This document shows, piece by piece, positions 34,526 through 47,594 of a stretch of 64,000 nt of DNA. A program made the translations under genes and the position numbers. Numbering within the stretch: position 1 is the stretch's first letter; each line of letters opens with the position of its first letter. The notes under the pieces were generated by a model. That model worked only from the letters and a program-made list of their open reading frames with translations, was not told the DNA's origin and did not search any database. Source of the stretch: Spodoptera frugiperda (lineage: Eukaryota; Arthropoda; Insecta; Lepidoptera; Noctuidae); assembly GCF_023101765.2 (NCBI RefSeq), contig NC_064240.1:5518001-5582000 (forward strand), given 5' to 3'.

Positions 34526-36906
34526 TTTTATTTGAAAAGAGGTTCGTATAAGTTATGGCCACTAAGCGAGTAAGTTTTATGAAATCCACCTCCTTCCCTC
34601 ATATTATATCCTCACTTAAAACTTTAATATCAATTTCATAGGCGAGGTAGTAAGTTTATTTTTATTATTTAATTAATTTAAGCAGTCTATACGGTAGAAA
34701 ACCAATTAAAGTAACTGACATACTTATAAATGATAAATAAATGATAAATGATATTTATTTTGCAAATAGGTTATAAAATAACACTTTTACACGTCAATCT
34801 CTTAAATAACTAGATGAGGCCGGCATTTCCTATCCGACTACTCTGAGAAGAAATGCCGAAACAAACTCAGAGGTAAGTAAAACCAACACATTGAACGCCG
34901 TGGTGGTCACCGGTGACCGACGTTAGCGGAGGATTTTCCTTCAACAGTCTATTGGCAGTCAAAGACTTAAGTAAAATCTAACATGCATTTACTTTACGAG
35001 GTACCCCTTGTACCTACCAAAAAAGAATTTAGAATTCCCACACCTACACGCCAGACACAATTCTTTGCACGTGTTAACGATAACTTCAAAACTTGAAAGA
35101 CCCAGTAGTAAAGAAAATAGCATTTTGCCCAACCCGGGTCTCGACCTTGAAAATGATAGCACACTAAAAATCTTCCTTCGGCCGTCAAACTTGTGACGCG
35201 ACTAACTAGTAACGTGAAGGCTATGAGCAGGTTGATCTACTTTTTTTAAGGGGGAAAATCATCCATTGACTTCTCTCGCCCTGGGCGAGGCGAAAGGGAG
35301 TGTCAGATTCTTACAAACTAACTGAGTTTGGGCGGCGAGCTACCCTTGCTCGCCGTCCACAGGCCCGGTGGCCGGAGATCGTCGCGCGATCCCCGACGCC
35401 CGGAGGTTGATCTACTGGATTTTGGTAAGCGTATCTCATCGTATCATCTCTCATCGTAATCTAAGAGTCACCACAGTGATCGTAATCGGGTTAAAGACAT
35501 TATTATTCATCGATATCAGGTATCGATAACCAATATCCGATTGTGACAGACACAAATGTATTCATATCTAAGCTTCCGAAATAAGCTGATGCTCGTAGAT
35601 ACATATTATACCTATATACTTAGCTATGTAGTTACGTATAAATTTAACTTCTAGGAAATTTCTGTATTGCAATGTTCTATGTCAGAATATGGTAGATAGT
35701 CAAGATGGATTCCTAATAACGGAGTGCTTACGATGCAAATTCGATTGAAGGCAATTTGTAATGTATTATACTTAGTGGTAGAAAATACTATAGATCTAAT
35801 ATTTTAAGAAGTTGTAGTTTGCCCATTAATTCTATGAATACAAGACGTGGGTGGGGAAATATTGGGAAAAAGAAACTGTTTTGGTATACCTACCGTATAA
35901 AATTTAAAAGCTGTGCGCATTTCAATGAGCTCCGCATCATTTACTTGCTATACAAAAGTTACTAAACAACACAAAACTTCTGGTTTAGGAGAGCAGAGGT
36001 TTTTAAAGCCACTTTATACTTAGGGAAACAATATAAAACATTCAACGATTGAAATTAGGTCAGACATAAATAAAAAAAGTCATCCAATATTGATTGCCGT
36101 TTATTAAAACGTTTATTAATTTTGTACGTATGAGCATTTTTTAACAGAATGAAATATACGATAAGGATAATGGAAATACTTTTTTAAAGGCTTTTGGGAA
36201 AAGAGTGAGTCGGACAACTAAAGATCAATATGTTGAACTAGTTATACGTAATATGTAAAACCAGTACTTACCAGTATTTACTGTGAATTTACGGTGTGTG
36301 TAGTAAAAAGTGGAAGTTTGATGTGCAAATAAACTGTCACATGAGACCTCCGATATTTGCGGGTCGATACGACCTTTAAAGCTTTAAGAACTTTATTAAA
36401 AAGAAGAAGGTCCTTTTAAAAGTCTCATAGTCGCTGTTGCAGATGTCCATGGGAGGCGCTAATTGCGTGTCATTAGGCACGCAAGCAATTCATCAACTCG
36501 TTTGCTTCCTTTTATAAAATAATAGGTTTAATTGCGTATCCCTATTTCTCAAAGTAGCTCCATTTTAATCCAGCTATACAATCCCATGTAATAGGGCGCG
36601 ATCCTATAGAAATCTTCAGTTTATTTTCCATACGATAAGCCTCTAAATGAGGGAGATTTTCAATAAGATTGTGCAAACCTAAGAAAAGAAGGTTAATGTG
36701 AAACGTAGGACTAAATGCCGTCTTAGAAAATGTGGGAGTTTCTTCATAAAATCAGCATAATGATTGGATTTTATCGACTAAGAGCGGTTGTTTCGTTTCG
36801 TTTCAGTCATTAGTAGACTTATGTAGAGGACATAATAACAGTTAGTGTAGCGGGTCAATGGCAGTATTTGAAACATTTTTTTTACAATACAATTTATGTA
36901 CCTCAG
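34526..36906. other. Spacer containing a Rep3 fragment
   Basis: 35240-35400 is a reverse Rep3 3' half (GACTTCTCTCGCCCTGGGCG) followed by a GC-rich part (GCGAGCTACCCTTGCTCGCC, CCGGAGATCGTCGCGCGATC). The rest is unremarkable, with no gene. Confidence 0.45.
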
Positions 36907-37075
36907 CCTGGAGAACTCCGGAGCTACGGACTACCTAACGGATTTACCGGGGCTCTGGCTCGACAAGCAGGAGTAGGGACGGGGTGGTTTTTAGTGAGTA
37001 AGAGTCTGACACTCCCTCTCACCTCGCTCAGGGCGGGAAAAGTCATTGGATGACTTTCCCCCTCAAAAAAAAAAA
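36907..37075 (+). repeat. Rep3 copy
   Basis: GGAGAACTCCGGAGCTACGG...AGCAGGAGTAGGGACGGGGT...CCCCCTCAAAAAAAAAAAA. Clear A-tail at 37065-37076. Confidence 0.8.
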
Positions 37076-37612
37076 AACACCTGGAAAACTCCCAAATATT
37101 TTCCTTCTCCATACCTACGCATTTTGACTGCCTCGTTGATCGAGTTATGTAAGCGCGACAGCCAAGTCTCAAGGGTCGTAGGTCCATTGGCGGATCGGCT
37201 AAAGTATTACCGGGAAGATTTTATGTAACCAAAAAAAAAAAGAACAAAAATCTGTAATTAAATAAAATAGACTGGTGGATGTTGTGCATCTCTGCCAAAT
37301 CCCTAAATCCAGGAATACCGGTCATATTGTTGTAGTATTAACATTTTAGGTTAGGTACAATTTAGGTTAATCCGGTACTATATTCTTAATGTTATGTGGA
37401 TAATTTTATCATAATGACACATGACTGTGTTTGGCTAGAGCTGACAAGATTAGCTTCACTACAGAAGCTTCACATTTGCATAAATGTAAAAACGTAGTTG
37501 GACTTAGGTTAGGACTTACCCGAGTCCTTTGCGTTTTTATATTTTCTACCTAGTGGTTTTGTGTCCTAACGAGGATGCTCAATCTGCGTGCCAAGCGTAA
37601 GAATTATCTGGG

Positions 37613-37748
37613 GACTGCCTAGCGGGTTACCGGGGCTTTGGCTCGAAAAACAAGAATAGGAACGGGTTGGTTTATAGTCAGTAAAAGTCTCCCTCTCGCT
37701 TCGCCCAAAGCGGGAGAAGTCATTAAATGATTTTCCCCTCTCAAAAAA
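37613..37748 (+). repeat. Rep3 copy
   Basis: GGGGACTGCCTAGCGGGTTA through GGAACGGGTTGGTTTATAGT to TCCCCTCTCAAAAAAAGG. A short internal piece is missing. Confidence 0.75.
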
Positions 37749-39025
37749 AGGCGTAAGAATTATGGTAACTTTCCCGCCCCATAGTCATTCCTAGCATTAC
37801 TCATAGAAGGTCTTTGTTCAGCCTAGCTTTGTGAATAGCCTAAAAGGTTATTGTCTAGACTTACATGCAAAGAGATCTTCGTCTAGAATTTTTTCACAAC
37901 TTAGGAATCCATCTCGAAAATTGTATGGGTGTACTTGCGACAATTATAATAAACGAGACAACTGTTATTAATGGTGCCATTGTTAATTAATTATTGTGTT
38001 ATTAATTAGCAACTAGCGTAAGATCAACATTATTAGTTCGGGTATGATGATACAATTTAATACTTAGTTTAACAAACTAATGTACTCACTCGTGTATTAT
38101 AATTTTGAGAAAAGGCTTCGTGTACACCAGGCAGCAATAGGGTACATGATAAAATGTCAAACAAATACTTTCGAAGATATATCACATTGAAATATCGCGT
38201 GACGTCACTTCTAGGTACATTTTATACATGGAAGTGACGTATTTGCTCCCACACCTGTTCCTGATTCGTTGTATCCAAGGATCTTATATGACAAAATAAA
38301 AAATTACGTGTCTAATATTTTTTCATTGCCTGAAAAAGTGCTGCTCAAATTACAGTGATATTGATTTTCTGACATCATGTTATTGACGAACATTGCAAGC
38401 GCAATCAACGTACTTGTATACGAGTATTAAAAAATGTTCTTGTAGTAATAAAAATGTCCCCCAATACGAACTAGGGATCGAATTTTTGTGATGTGTGTAA
38501 GTTCACATTCAACAAATGTTCCACCATGACTTTCAACATGTGAGGCAATAAGTTGGCCGACATGTCGAACAACAAATGTTGCTTGTGAATGCGAGGCTTT
38601 ATGTTTCAGTGGTTGGCTTTGCAAATACCTACGTATTATGTTAAACCACACCTATTTTCCCAGCGGTTTTACGGTGTGATTGGGGGATTAAAACTTGAAA
38701 GCTTTCTGCCTCGTTTAGTTGAATAATCGCTTGTGAAAATCTAGAGCAAAAACTTTTAGATTCGATTCCTATATTATTGACGTAGGTATTTAGTAAAATG
38801 TATCCAGCAAGTTAAGTGCTCACTTTTTATTATTACGGGTTTTTAACATAAAAAGCGAAGGTGAGTATGTCACATTGAATATCCCTCCTCTGTCCAAAAA
38901 TTAAACGTGTGACACTATACCTACTATATTATAGCGAAAGTTCTTATATTCACAATTTCACACAACAAGTACCTACTTGAGGACTTAGTATGAGTTTGTT
39001 TTTCTATTAACGAGGTTGAAATTTT
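37749..39025. other. Spacer, nothing recognised
   Basis: AT-rich, no supported gene. A short imperfect repeat of GACGTCACTTCTAGG near 38200-38240 was noted only. Confidence 0.4.
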
Positions 39026-39063
39026 AAAGGGTTCAACAGCGGCTGCACTCCCTCTCCCTCAAA

Positions 39064-40509
39064 GTGCACCTCTCCAACATCCGAGGCTTGCACTCAAATC
39101 TCATTGCGGTCCATCACCATCTGGAGACCGAGAACCCAACGCTCTTGTTTCTCTCGGAGACCCAGATCAGATGTCCGTCGGACGTATCATACCTGAACTA
39201 CCCAGGCTTTTCTCTGGAGCACAACTTCGTTCCCCGTGCAGGCGTATGCCTATACGTCCAAGACGGCGTCTGTTACCGGCGTCTCCGAAACTTTGAGGAC
39301 CCCAGTTTTTCAACCTTGTGGATACTGGTGGACACAGGCATAGAGAAAATCCTCTATGCCTGTGTCTACCGGTCGCACAGCGGAGATTTGGAGACGACCA
39401 GATTAGCTCAACACCTTGTGGAGACGGCGGATGCGGCTCGGCAGAGGTACCCTTCGGCCCAGTTGGTGTTACTGGGGGACTTTAACGCTCATCACCAGGA
39501 GTGGCTGTTCCCATACCAGTGCACTGACCATGCTGGGAGGGAAATGCGTAAGCTTGCGCTAACGCTTGGCCTGACCCAGCTGGTCCAGGAGGCCACAAGG
39601 GTGCCCGATGTCGACTCGCACACTGCCAACTGCCTAGACCTTCTGCTGACAACTGATCCAGACAGCTACTCGGTGTCAGTATCTTCACCCTTGGGTAGCT
39701 CTGACCACTGTCTGGTGAAATCCGTATCCACGTACTCCCCACCGGATCCTTGTCCCAGAGGATCTCGGCGGATGTGGCGGTACAAGTCAGCAGATTGGGA
39801 TGGGATGCGATCCTTTTTTGCATCCTATCCTTGGCGGCCTGTCTGCTTCTCTACTGAAGACCCGTCAGCTTGTGCGGATGCCATAACAGGGGTGTTGCGT
39901 CAGGGCATGGAATACTACATTCCATTCTCTGACGCGACATCTTTCGGTGGGACTCGTCCATGGTTCGATGCCGACTGCAGACGTGCTGAAGCGCGAAAGC
40001 ATGCGGCATACTTGGCATGGGCGGATGCCAGGCGTCGTAAGGCTGACGACACTCTTCAGAGGAAGAGAGCCTATAACAGGGCTGCCAAGTCATGCAAAAA
40101 GGCATTACGGATGGCCCGGTTCAACCACATTGGCCGAATAGGGAACAAACTGGCTTCTTACCCAGCGGGTAGTAAAGCATTCTGGTCCCTGGCCAAGGCG
40201 GTTGAATCGAACTTCTGCCGCCCTTCACTCCCACCTCTCCTGGGGCCTAACGGGACGCTGGCACACACCGCGGTAGAGAAGGCAAACCTGTTTGCTTCTC
40301 TATTTGCGGAATCTTCACGTCTTGATACTGGTGGCGCTATACCTCCTTCTCTAAATAACGTATGCGAGACGAAAATGTCGAAAATTCGCATCCGACAGAA
40401 GGAGGTGTATAAGACGTTGCGTAATCTCGACGTGAACAAGGCCAGTGGCCCCGACGGAATCCCGGCCGTGGTTTTAAAACCTGTGCGCCTGAGTTGTCTC
40501 CAATCCTGA
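39064..40509 (+). pseudogene. LINE copy 2: endonuclease and N-terminal RT region
   Basis: 481-residue frame with LSNIRG, LSETQIR, VYRSHSGD, LLGDFNAHH and SSDHCL of the APE-type endonuclease in the first ~220 residues, then the linker and RT start (KASGPDGIPAVV). It goes out of frame after AVVLK because one base is missing in the A-run near 40475-40480 relative to copy 1, and ends PVRLSCLQS. The endonuclease part is uninterrupted here, unlike copy 1. Confidence 0.9.
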
Positions 40510-41936
40510 CACGCCTGTTTCGACTTTCCTTGGAGACTGGTCAAGTGCCGGTTGCATGGAAGCTGGCCAACGTGCAGCCTGTGCCCAAAAAAGGTAGTCG
40601 AGCCGACCCTAACAATTACCGACCAATCTCGGTCACGTCCATACTCTGTAAGAGTATGGAACGTGTACTCAACAACAGGCTCCTGGCATACCTTGAAGGT
40701 AACGACCTCCTCAGCGATCAGCAGTATGGGTTTCGCCGCAACCGATCCACTGGGGACCTTCTTGCGTATGCCACCTACATTTGGAGCGAGGCCATCGAGA
40801 AGCACGGGGAGGCAATAGCGGTCTCTCTCGATATATCGAAGGCCTTTGACAGGGTTTGGCACGACAGCCTTATCGGCAAGCTTCCTGCATATGGACTTCC
40901 CGCTGATCTGTGCAGATGGATTGCAGACTTCCTGAGGGATCGGTCAATTCGAGTAGTCATCGATGGCTGCTCGTCTGACCAATTTGGTATCAACGCCGGA
41001 GTCCCTCAGGGGTCAGTACTTTCAGCAACGCTCTTTTTGCTGCACATCAACGACCTGCTTAAGCCCGGTATCTTTGGGTATGCAGATGACAGCACAGTTG
41101 TTGAAAGGTATGTGTCCGATGCGCGGACTAGCGGAACACAGATCCAGTCTCTAAGAGAATCCATGGTCGAACGGTTGAACTCGTCCTTGAAGGCGGTCTC
41201 CGATTGGGGTGACGCCAACTTGGTCAAGTTCAACGCTACCAAAACCCAGGCGTGTCTATTCTCTGCCAAACGGAGTCAATTTCCGCTGGCTCCTACTTTC
41301 CGAAATGTATCCGTTCCAATATCGGATCATCTAGAGCTTCTTGGCGTAACTCTATCGCCAACGCTAAACTTCGGCTCTTATATAGAGTCGAAGGCGCATC
41401 TGGCTGGTAGGAAGTTGGGTATCCTCTCGAAGGTGAGACGGTACTTCACACCGAAACAACTGCTGAGCCTGTACCAAGCGCAGGTTCGGTCATGTATGGA
41501 GTACTGTTCTCACCTTTGGGACGGCTCGGCTAAATGCCAGCTAGATGCGCTCGAACACATTGAAAGGCGTGCCAAGAAGCTCATCAACGATGATGCGCTT
41601 GTGGAGGCCCGGCTTCAAAGCCTTGAACACAGGCGCAAGGTCGCAAGCCTTTCCGTTTTTTACCGGATACATTTCGGAGAGTGTGCGGGGGAATTGCACA
41701 ACTTGATTCCCCCTAGTCCTTTTCATCATCGAACCACAAGACAATCGGCGAGGCGTCACCGCTTCATGGTAGATATCCCACCAACTCGCACGAAGCGCTT
41801 CGCTTCAAGCTTCCTTGTGCGAACTGCTAGGGAGTGGAACTCCTTGCCGGAGTCTGTGTTTCCTGATGGGTATAACCTGGGTGTCTTCAAGGCCCGAGTG
41901 AATAGGTTGCTTATGGGCAGACGTGCTCCACCGTAG
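40494..41936 (+). pseudogene. LINE copy 2: reverse transcriptase and C-terminal domain
   Basis: 480-residue frame following the 1-nt deletion. NYRPISVTSI 41-50, SLDISKAFDR with D113, GVPQG 169-173, YADD 196-199, then LELLGVTLSPTLNFGSYI and a C-terminal region ending GRRAPP as in copy 1. The methionine at its start is accidental (copy 1 has L there). All RT catalytic aspartates are present. Confidence 0.9.
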
Positions 41937-42012
41937 GCCGCATCATCACTTACCATCAGGTGAGATAGCGGTCAAACGTCGACCCATTAAATGTAAAAAA
42001 AAAAAAAAAAAT

Positions 42013-43050
42013 GAGACCGCGTTCAGCGTTCTGATTGGTTGGTTAATAAGAGCCGGCCACAGCACCGAATGCGTTCTCGTTTCGATCTTGTTAAACGCAA
42101 AAAAAACTTATACTAAGCATTCTGTATGTTACGATAGTAATTCATTAATTTTAGTTCAATAATGTAGTTATTCATAAATTAGAAGCCTCTTAGTAAGCCT
42201 TTATTCTCCTATCTCAATTCCTAAGCATCCTGTATTAAGAAGGAGCAATTAACAGGTCGTTTAGTTAAGTAAGGGAAGGAGTAATGTAATCTGGCTCACG
42301 ATAATTAATGCTCGCTCGTAACTGATAAATTTCATACAAACATACACACATACACACCACTACATGCAAAGTAACTAGTTGATAATGACGGAAATAGGAA
42401 ATACCATCTAACATACCTATGCATTATATGCAGCTGTGCACTTCTGCTTATCTTTTCAGAGAATAAAAAGCATGTCATATTACGTAAACCTGATTGAAAA
42501 AGAGTAAATAGAGTTTCTTGCTCGTTCTTCTCCATAGGAATTTACACTTTGGAACGAGCAAATAGCTTCACTAGAGGACTGACCGACAGACAGACATTTT
42601 CTTTTTTTGTATTGTAATATTTGCTTTAACGTTCAAAAGTGCCTTCCCGGTCTATTTGAAATAAATAATTTTGACTTTGACTTTGTAAGTAATAGAATAA
42701 AATAAAAATGCTATAATCGAAAGTCAATTTTGCATTGCGGGTAACAAATACATAATTATATTACTAACCGAGACGATCAATGCTCAGATATTTCTCAGAA
42801 GGGATAAATTCACGGAAAGTGGTTATAATAACATGATACCATTTAGTTTTAATCATTATAAATATCTATTTCAAAGAAAGTTAATGCGAGAACAAGAAAA
42901 GGAATTGATGTTGACAGGAAAATTGAGAAATAATGAGAAAATAGATTTTGCGCAAACTTACCGCTACGAAAAGTCTGGCCGTGGTTCGGGATCTTATCAT
43001 CAGGATTAGGTTGGGGATCTTACATATATGTATATATACTTATGTATAAA
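42013..43050. other. Spacer with a SINE-B trace
   Basis: 42420-42475 resembles a decayed SINE-B 3' part (GTGCACTTCTGCTTATC...GAATAAAAAGCATGTCAT). No gene. Confidence 0.4.
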
Positions 43051-43370
43051 CTAGCTGACTCGGCAAACTTCGTACCGCCATAAGCAAATTTTTTCCTTAC
43101 CTTTTAAACTTTCCCTGGATTTCCACAAATAATTCAAGACCAAAATTTGCCAGATCGGTCCAGCCGTTCTCGAGTTTTAGCGAGACTAACGAACAGCAAT
43201 TGATTTATATAGTTATAAGTACTAGCTGACCCGGCAAACTTCGTACCGCCCCAAACATTTTTTTTTTCACCTTTTAAGCCTTCCGTGGACTTCCACAAAT
43301 AATTCAAGACCAAAATTTGCCAAATCGGTCCACCCGTTCTTGAGTTTTAGCGAGAGATATACCTAGGTAT
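43051..43370 (+). repeat. Tandem pair of LINE 3' fragments
   Basis: Two ~150-170-bp units at 43051-43220 and 43221-43370, each beginning CTAGCTGAC(T/C)CGGCAAAC and containing TTCCACAAATAATTCAAGAC and a CGGTCCA(G/C)CCGTTCT motif. Related to 32983-33160. Confidence 0.7.
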
Positions 43371-43371
43371 G

Positions 43372-43520
43372 GTTTTTAAGGGGGAAAGTCATCCAGTGAC
43401 TTTTCCCGCCTTGGGCGAGGCGAGAGGGAGTGTCAGACTCTTACTAACTAAACACCACCCGTTCCTACTCCTGCTTTTCTAGCCGGAGCCCCGGTAAACC
43501 CGCTAGGCAGTCCGCAGCGT
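43372..43520 (-). repeat. Rep3 copy
   Basis: Reverse orientation. GTCATCCAGTGACTTTTCCC, GTCAGACTCTTACTAACTAA, AGCCGGAGCCCCGGTAAACC, GCAGTCCGCAGC. Confidence 0.75.
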
Positions 43521-44029
43521 GATTGATAGACTGACACATAAATCAAAGTTAAACACACTAATGGTAACAACATAATAAAAAACCAAGAAAAGTCAGTGCA
43601 TTGTAAAACTCCCTATAACAAGCGTTCTGTTGTACAAATAAAAGTTCCATTGAATTTTAATTGAACAAAGGATAGCAGCTACCTGTCTAGTGTATCTAGC
43701 TTATATTTTTACTCCCTATTCTCATTTCTAGTTTCGATACAAAAAAATAAAGCTAAAGCTACACTTGTAAATAATTTACTCATAGAAAAAAAAACAACAA
43801 ACAACATGAAGATAGACAGAACACTTACGTTTAAGCAAAGATTAGTTAATCCCTCCGGTGTAGCTCCACCTTTTTGGTCCCAAGAGTCCCTGAATATTTA
43901 ATTCAGCGGGTCAAATCCAAATTAATTGTTCCTTTGTTTGTACACTAAGAAGTACACAGAAAAATGATACTTAAGATTGGTATTGAAAAGTGATATTTGT
44001 GTGTGTTTGAATAATAAGTAGTAAGAGTT

Positions 44030-44412
44030 ATAGTGGTGATCAGTTGAGTACGCGGGCATGCGCTCCCGTCTATAGCTCCCTGTCGGTCTCATCTCATAGA
44101 GATCGCATCCACGGTCGGTAGCGCGCGTTCCCGCCGCACCGGCACCAACTAACAACTTCAAATACATCGTAAATGTCACATAAAAGAAATAGTTTACATA
44201 CCCCCAGTGAATGAAATTTTTTAATCAAAAACTTTACAAGAAATGTTTCTTACGAAGTTTTGTTGTAAAGTATAATAGTGTTGTGTGAACTTGCAATTAA
44301 GTTTTTGTTCATCCACGTAGAAAACTCGTAGTGTTTTACAGTGTTTTAAGTGAAAAGTTGCACACGATATACGTTTTTAAGACTCTTTGGATGTGTTTAA
44401 AGCAGTGTTTTG
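44030..44412 (+). promoter_or_regulatory. Possible promoter and non-coding first exon
   Basis: A GC-rich, CpG-containing patch at 44045-44150 stands out from AT-rich surroundings. It is followed by 5'-UTR-like sequence with the initiator-like TTACAGTG near 44337 and a strong splice donor, TTTTG then GTAAGT at 44413-44418. No coding frame lies here. The nearest plus-strand gene is the receptor at 62 kb, so this could be its first exon across a ~17-kb intron. Inference only. Confidence 0.25.
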
Positions 44413-44419
44413 GTAAGTT

Positions 44420-46114
44420 TTCTAGAGTTTAATGCGAATAATTTAAATTAATTGTATAAGAATAATTCCGCGCCATTCCCTGCAAACAAAAGCTGCGATA
44501 AAAATGATTCACAGTATGTATTTTAATTAGATAAAAACACAATAATCATTGGAATATTCACGTTAATTAATTGTATTGTTTGCTTCTCAAAATAATTCAT
44601 TGAGTTCAATGCACTAAGGGTGTTACTGCTAACGTAGGTACCATAAAAGAAAGTTTCTGACTACGTTGCTAATAGGTCGTAACCAACAAACGTAGGTGTG
44701 TATCTATAAATAAGTGCTTAACATATGGATTATTGTAAAGATTTTCATAGATAGTATAAAATATCTAATAAATATATCTATCTTTGGAGACAGACAAAGC
44801 AAATTGAGGTCTTATTTTTAGAACAAGTCAGTTTTATATGGACCTATATACGTATATATGTATGTACGTATATGTATACTATACGCTTAAATAGCATTTA
44901 TCAAAAAATATGATTATTGTCAAATGACCGAACTTATTGGTTGGTCTTATTCAATTTTGACATCGAATTTTCAATTTGAGCGCACCTTTGCGTTATTTGT
45001 CAAAGGATTTTTCGGTAAATTTGGGATGGGATGATCAAATAATCGGTTGAAGGTGTCGGCCTATAGAGGTGTTATCAGCGTTTCATTAATCAGAGTAAAG
45101 CAAATGTTGGTTCTGGGTACATTCAGTACCAACTCTTTGTTGGTCACCAATTCATTTGTCCATAAATGTTGGCCCAATACTACAAATGTTTGCATAGTTT
45201 AGAACAAAAACTTTAAAGCCAACATTTGTGTGTGGTATCAGTGCACACATTATTATACAAACATAGGTAGATACTATATGGTTTATTGATATATAATGGT
45301 AAATGATATCTCAATAACGTGCAATAACTTCATAATGTAGTATTTTGCTCCCGAAATATTAATTAAATTAAAATGATTAAAACACAGATAAATAAAATGA
45401 AACATTAACCGATACTTATCTTGTAATTACTTCAGTACGATTTAATTTAATTTATTGTTGTTCAAATAATTCTTTGTCATTTGATTCGTCCTTAAAGACA
45501 CTAGGGGGCACTTTAATAAAGTAGATTTTTTTAATTCAGATATACTCGAAAGATACTTATTTTTTATTTATTTGTAAGATCATTCGATACTGCTTCGAAT
45601 AGTGAAGTGGGAGTTTCGTTCAGTCTCGAAGTTGTCAAGGAAATATTGAAGAACAATGGTACTTAAAGTCATTAATAATCCTTGAAAGAGGCTTAATTAG
45701 TCAAACCATTACTGCGACCTTTTTTGTGGGTCATTGGGCGGACATGGGACACTATGAATTAATTAAAATGGTGCATATTGATTAGTTATTGCTATTGCGA
45801 CATGAATTAGTAGACTTTAATGGTTCTATGTATAATAAACTTACCAAAAGTACTCTGTCTTTTATCACTGTCGTCTTTTTCAGTTATTATAGGACCCCAC
45901 TTTTTGATTCATTAACCGAAAAAAAATGTTGAAGCTAGGTCTTATTTCGTAAAGATTGATCTTCTAATATTTCGGTGACCTAACTGCAATCACCAACTTG
46001 TGTTGCAAGCGTGGAGATTATAGTAAACCGCCCGAGAGGGTCTTTGTTCTTTGTTCAATGGATAGTTTACTGACTGATGGTGGTGATAGTAGTTGTCTAT
46101 TGTTGTTAGGTATA
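44420..46114. other. Spacer or intron, nothing recognised
   Basis: AT-rich, with no frame or repeat-family match seen. Confidence 0.4.
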
Positions 46115-46405
46115 TGTTTAGGTAAACGAGCAGACAGATCACCTGATGACAAGTAATCGCCTCCGCCTATGGACACCTGAAACATCAGAGGCGTTCCAAG
46201 GGCGTTGCCGGCCCTTTGAGGGTTAGGAATTTAAGGGTTGTTGGAGAATCGGGGAATTCGGAAGTGGAGTAATTGGGCCTCCGGTAACCTCACCCACACA
46301 ACAAAACATAGCGCAAGCATTGTTTCACGTCGGTTTTATGTGAGACCGTGGTATCACTCCGGTCGGTCCGGCCCATTCGTGCCGAAGCATGGCTCTCCCA
46401 CACTT
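46115..46405 (-). repeat. Rep4, near full-length
   Basis: Reverse orientation. From GGTAAACGAGCAGACAGATC and CACCTGATGAC (3' end) through GCGTTGCCGGCCCTTTGAGG and ATTGGGCCTCCGGTAACCTC to TCGTGCCGAAGCATGGCTCT. Confidence 0.75.
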
Positions 46406-46696
46406 AAATTTAATATGAACAACAGTGGCAAAATACCCAATAAAATGTAGTCACGTCTTTTTGACATGGGTTTCGAATCGTGTCTAAACTCGACTAGAGG
46501 CATTTCGTAGTATGTTGTTGAAATTAAGTTTGACTTAGCTAAACTAATTGGATCGTGCTTAAGAGAAGCTTTGTTATGAGTGCTTCTATAACTAAATAGA
46601 ATTGTAGGTATAGCATAACATGTGTAAAACGGTTGCTAGGAATGCTTAGGTTAATTCATGACTTACATATGATTTTCGACTTTATTACAAATCAAT

Positions 46697-46975
46697 AATT
46701 TATGCAACGTCACGCCTTTTATTCCCGAAGGGATAGGCAGAGGTGCACATTATGACACGTAATGCCACTTTACAATGTGTACCCGCTTTTCACCATTTGT
46801 GTTTATAAGGCCCATATAAAAGGGGGTGAGCCTATTGCCATTTACTGGGTACAATTCCAGACTCCGTGCTACTACTGAGAATTTTTTTTAATAACCTATA
46901 AAACAATAATACTTCGCCCGACCCGGGAATCGAACCCCTTATCCAGCAGTTGCACATGCGTTCACTCGACCAACG
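46697..46975 (-). mobile_element. SINE-B, full-length
   Basis: Reverse orientation. B box reads GGGAATCGAACCC on plus; head at the right end (CACTCGACCAACGA); flanked by the 8-bp duplication AATCAATA (46689-46696 and 46976-46983). Confidence 0.75.
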
Positions 46976-47047
46976 AATCAATAAATAAAGATAAAATTAT
47001 TAACAAAAACTTAATTCTAGATTAGTTAAGCAGGTTTTTTTTTTTGG

Positions 47048-47220
47048 TGAAAAGTGGGTGTACATTGTATAACGGCATTACGTGCCGTAATGTGCACCTC
47101 TGCCTACCCCTTCGGGGATAAAAGGCGTGAAGTTGTGTGTGAATGTAAGAACATTTTTTTTTTTGAGTGGGGAAAATCATCCAATAACTTCTCCCGCCTC
47201 GGGTGAGGCGGAAGCAGGTT
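47048..47220. repeat. SINE-B 3' fragment (+) followed by Rep3 3' fragment (-)
   Basis: 47048-47132 (plus) is GTGAAAAGTGGGTGTACATT...CCCCTTCGGGGATAAAAGGC. 47155-47218 (minus) is AAAATCATCCAATAACTTCT...GGGTGAGGCGG after a T-run. Confidence 0.65.
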
Positions 47221-47594
47221 AATGTGTAAATCGACGGCGAAGTCGAATTTTTTTCGAATTTATCGAAATAGTAATTACCCAAGAAGTGAAACGCTTTTTT
47301 CAATTTATGTAAATTTTGGACTTTTGTCAGTTAGGAGGTATTTGTACTTCGTTGTCGGAATGTAAGAACATAATACAAATCCTTTTAAATTAATTGAATG
47401 TTGCCATCTGTTTTGCGAAAAGTAAACGTGATGTTACGTAAGTAGGCGAGCTTGTTGATTTGAAATGAAACCTTTCTTGCGTAGTAACAGAAATAACCGC
47501 AAACAATTAATTCGATTCCGTCAGTATTAATATTAAATACAAAAACCAGTGAAAGAAATATGAGAGCAACGTTAATTGGATAGTGAATAGAAAG

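Larger units (their letters stand above)
39027..42012 (+). mobile_element. LINE copy 2 (same family as copy 1), 5'-truncated
   Basis: Homology to copy 1 begins at AAAGGGTTCAACAGC (about 39027) and ends at a 17-nt A-tail (about 41995-42012) after CGACCCATTAAATGT. The 5' truncation plus A-tail is the classic target-primed insertion shape. No target-site duplication was seen. It lies opposite in orientation to copy 1. High similarity of the two indicates recent activity of the family. Confidence 0.92.

Noticed and set aside
40158..40862. 234-residue minus-strand frame
   Set aside because: It lies antisense to the RT domain of LINE copy 2, a GC-rich shadow with no motif of its own.
43895..43925. 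TTAATTCAGCGGGTC, resembling the complement of the 28S rRNA 5' region
   Set aside because: Only about 14 bases match and the flanks are unrelated; no rRNA segment is present.
43922..44179. 85-residue minus-strand frame
   Set aside because: It coincides with the GC-rich island at 44.03 kb; no domain, and better explained as non-coding or promoter sequence.
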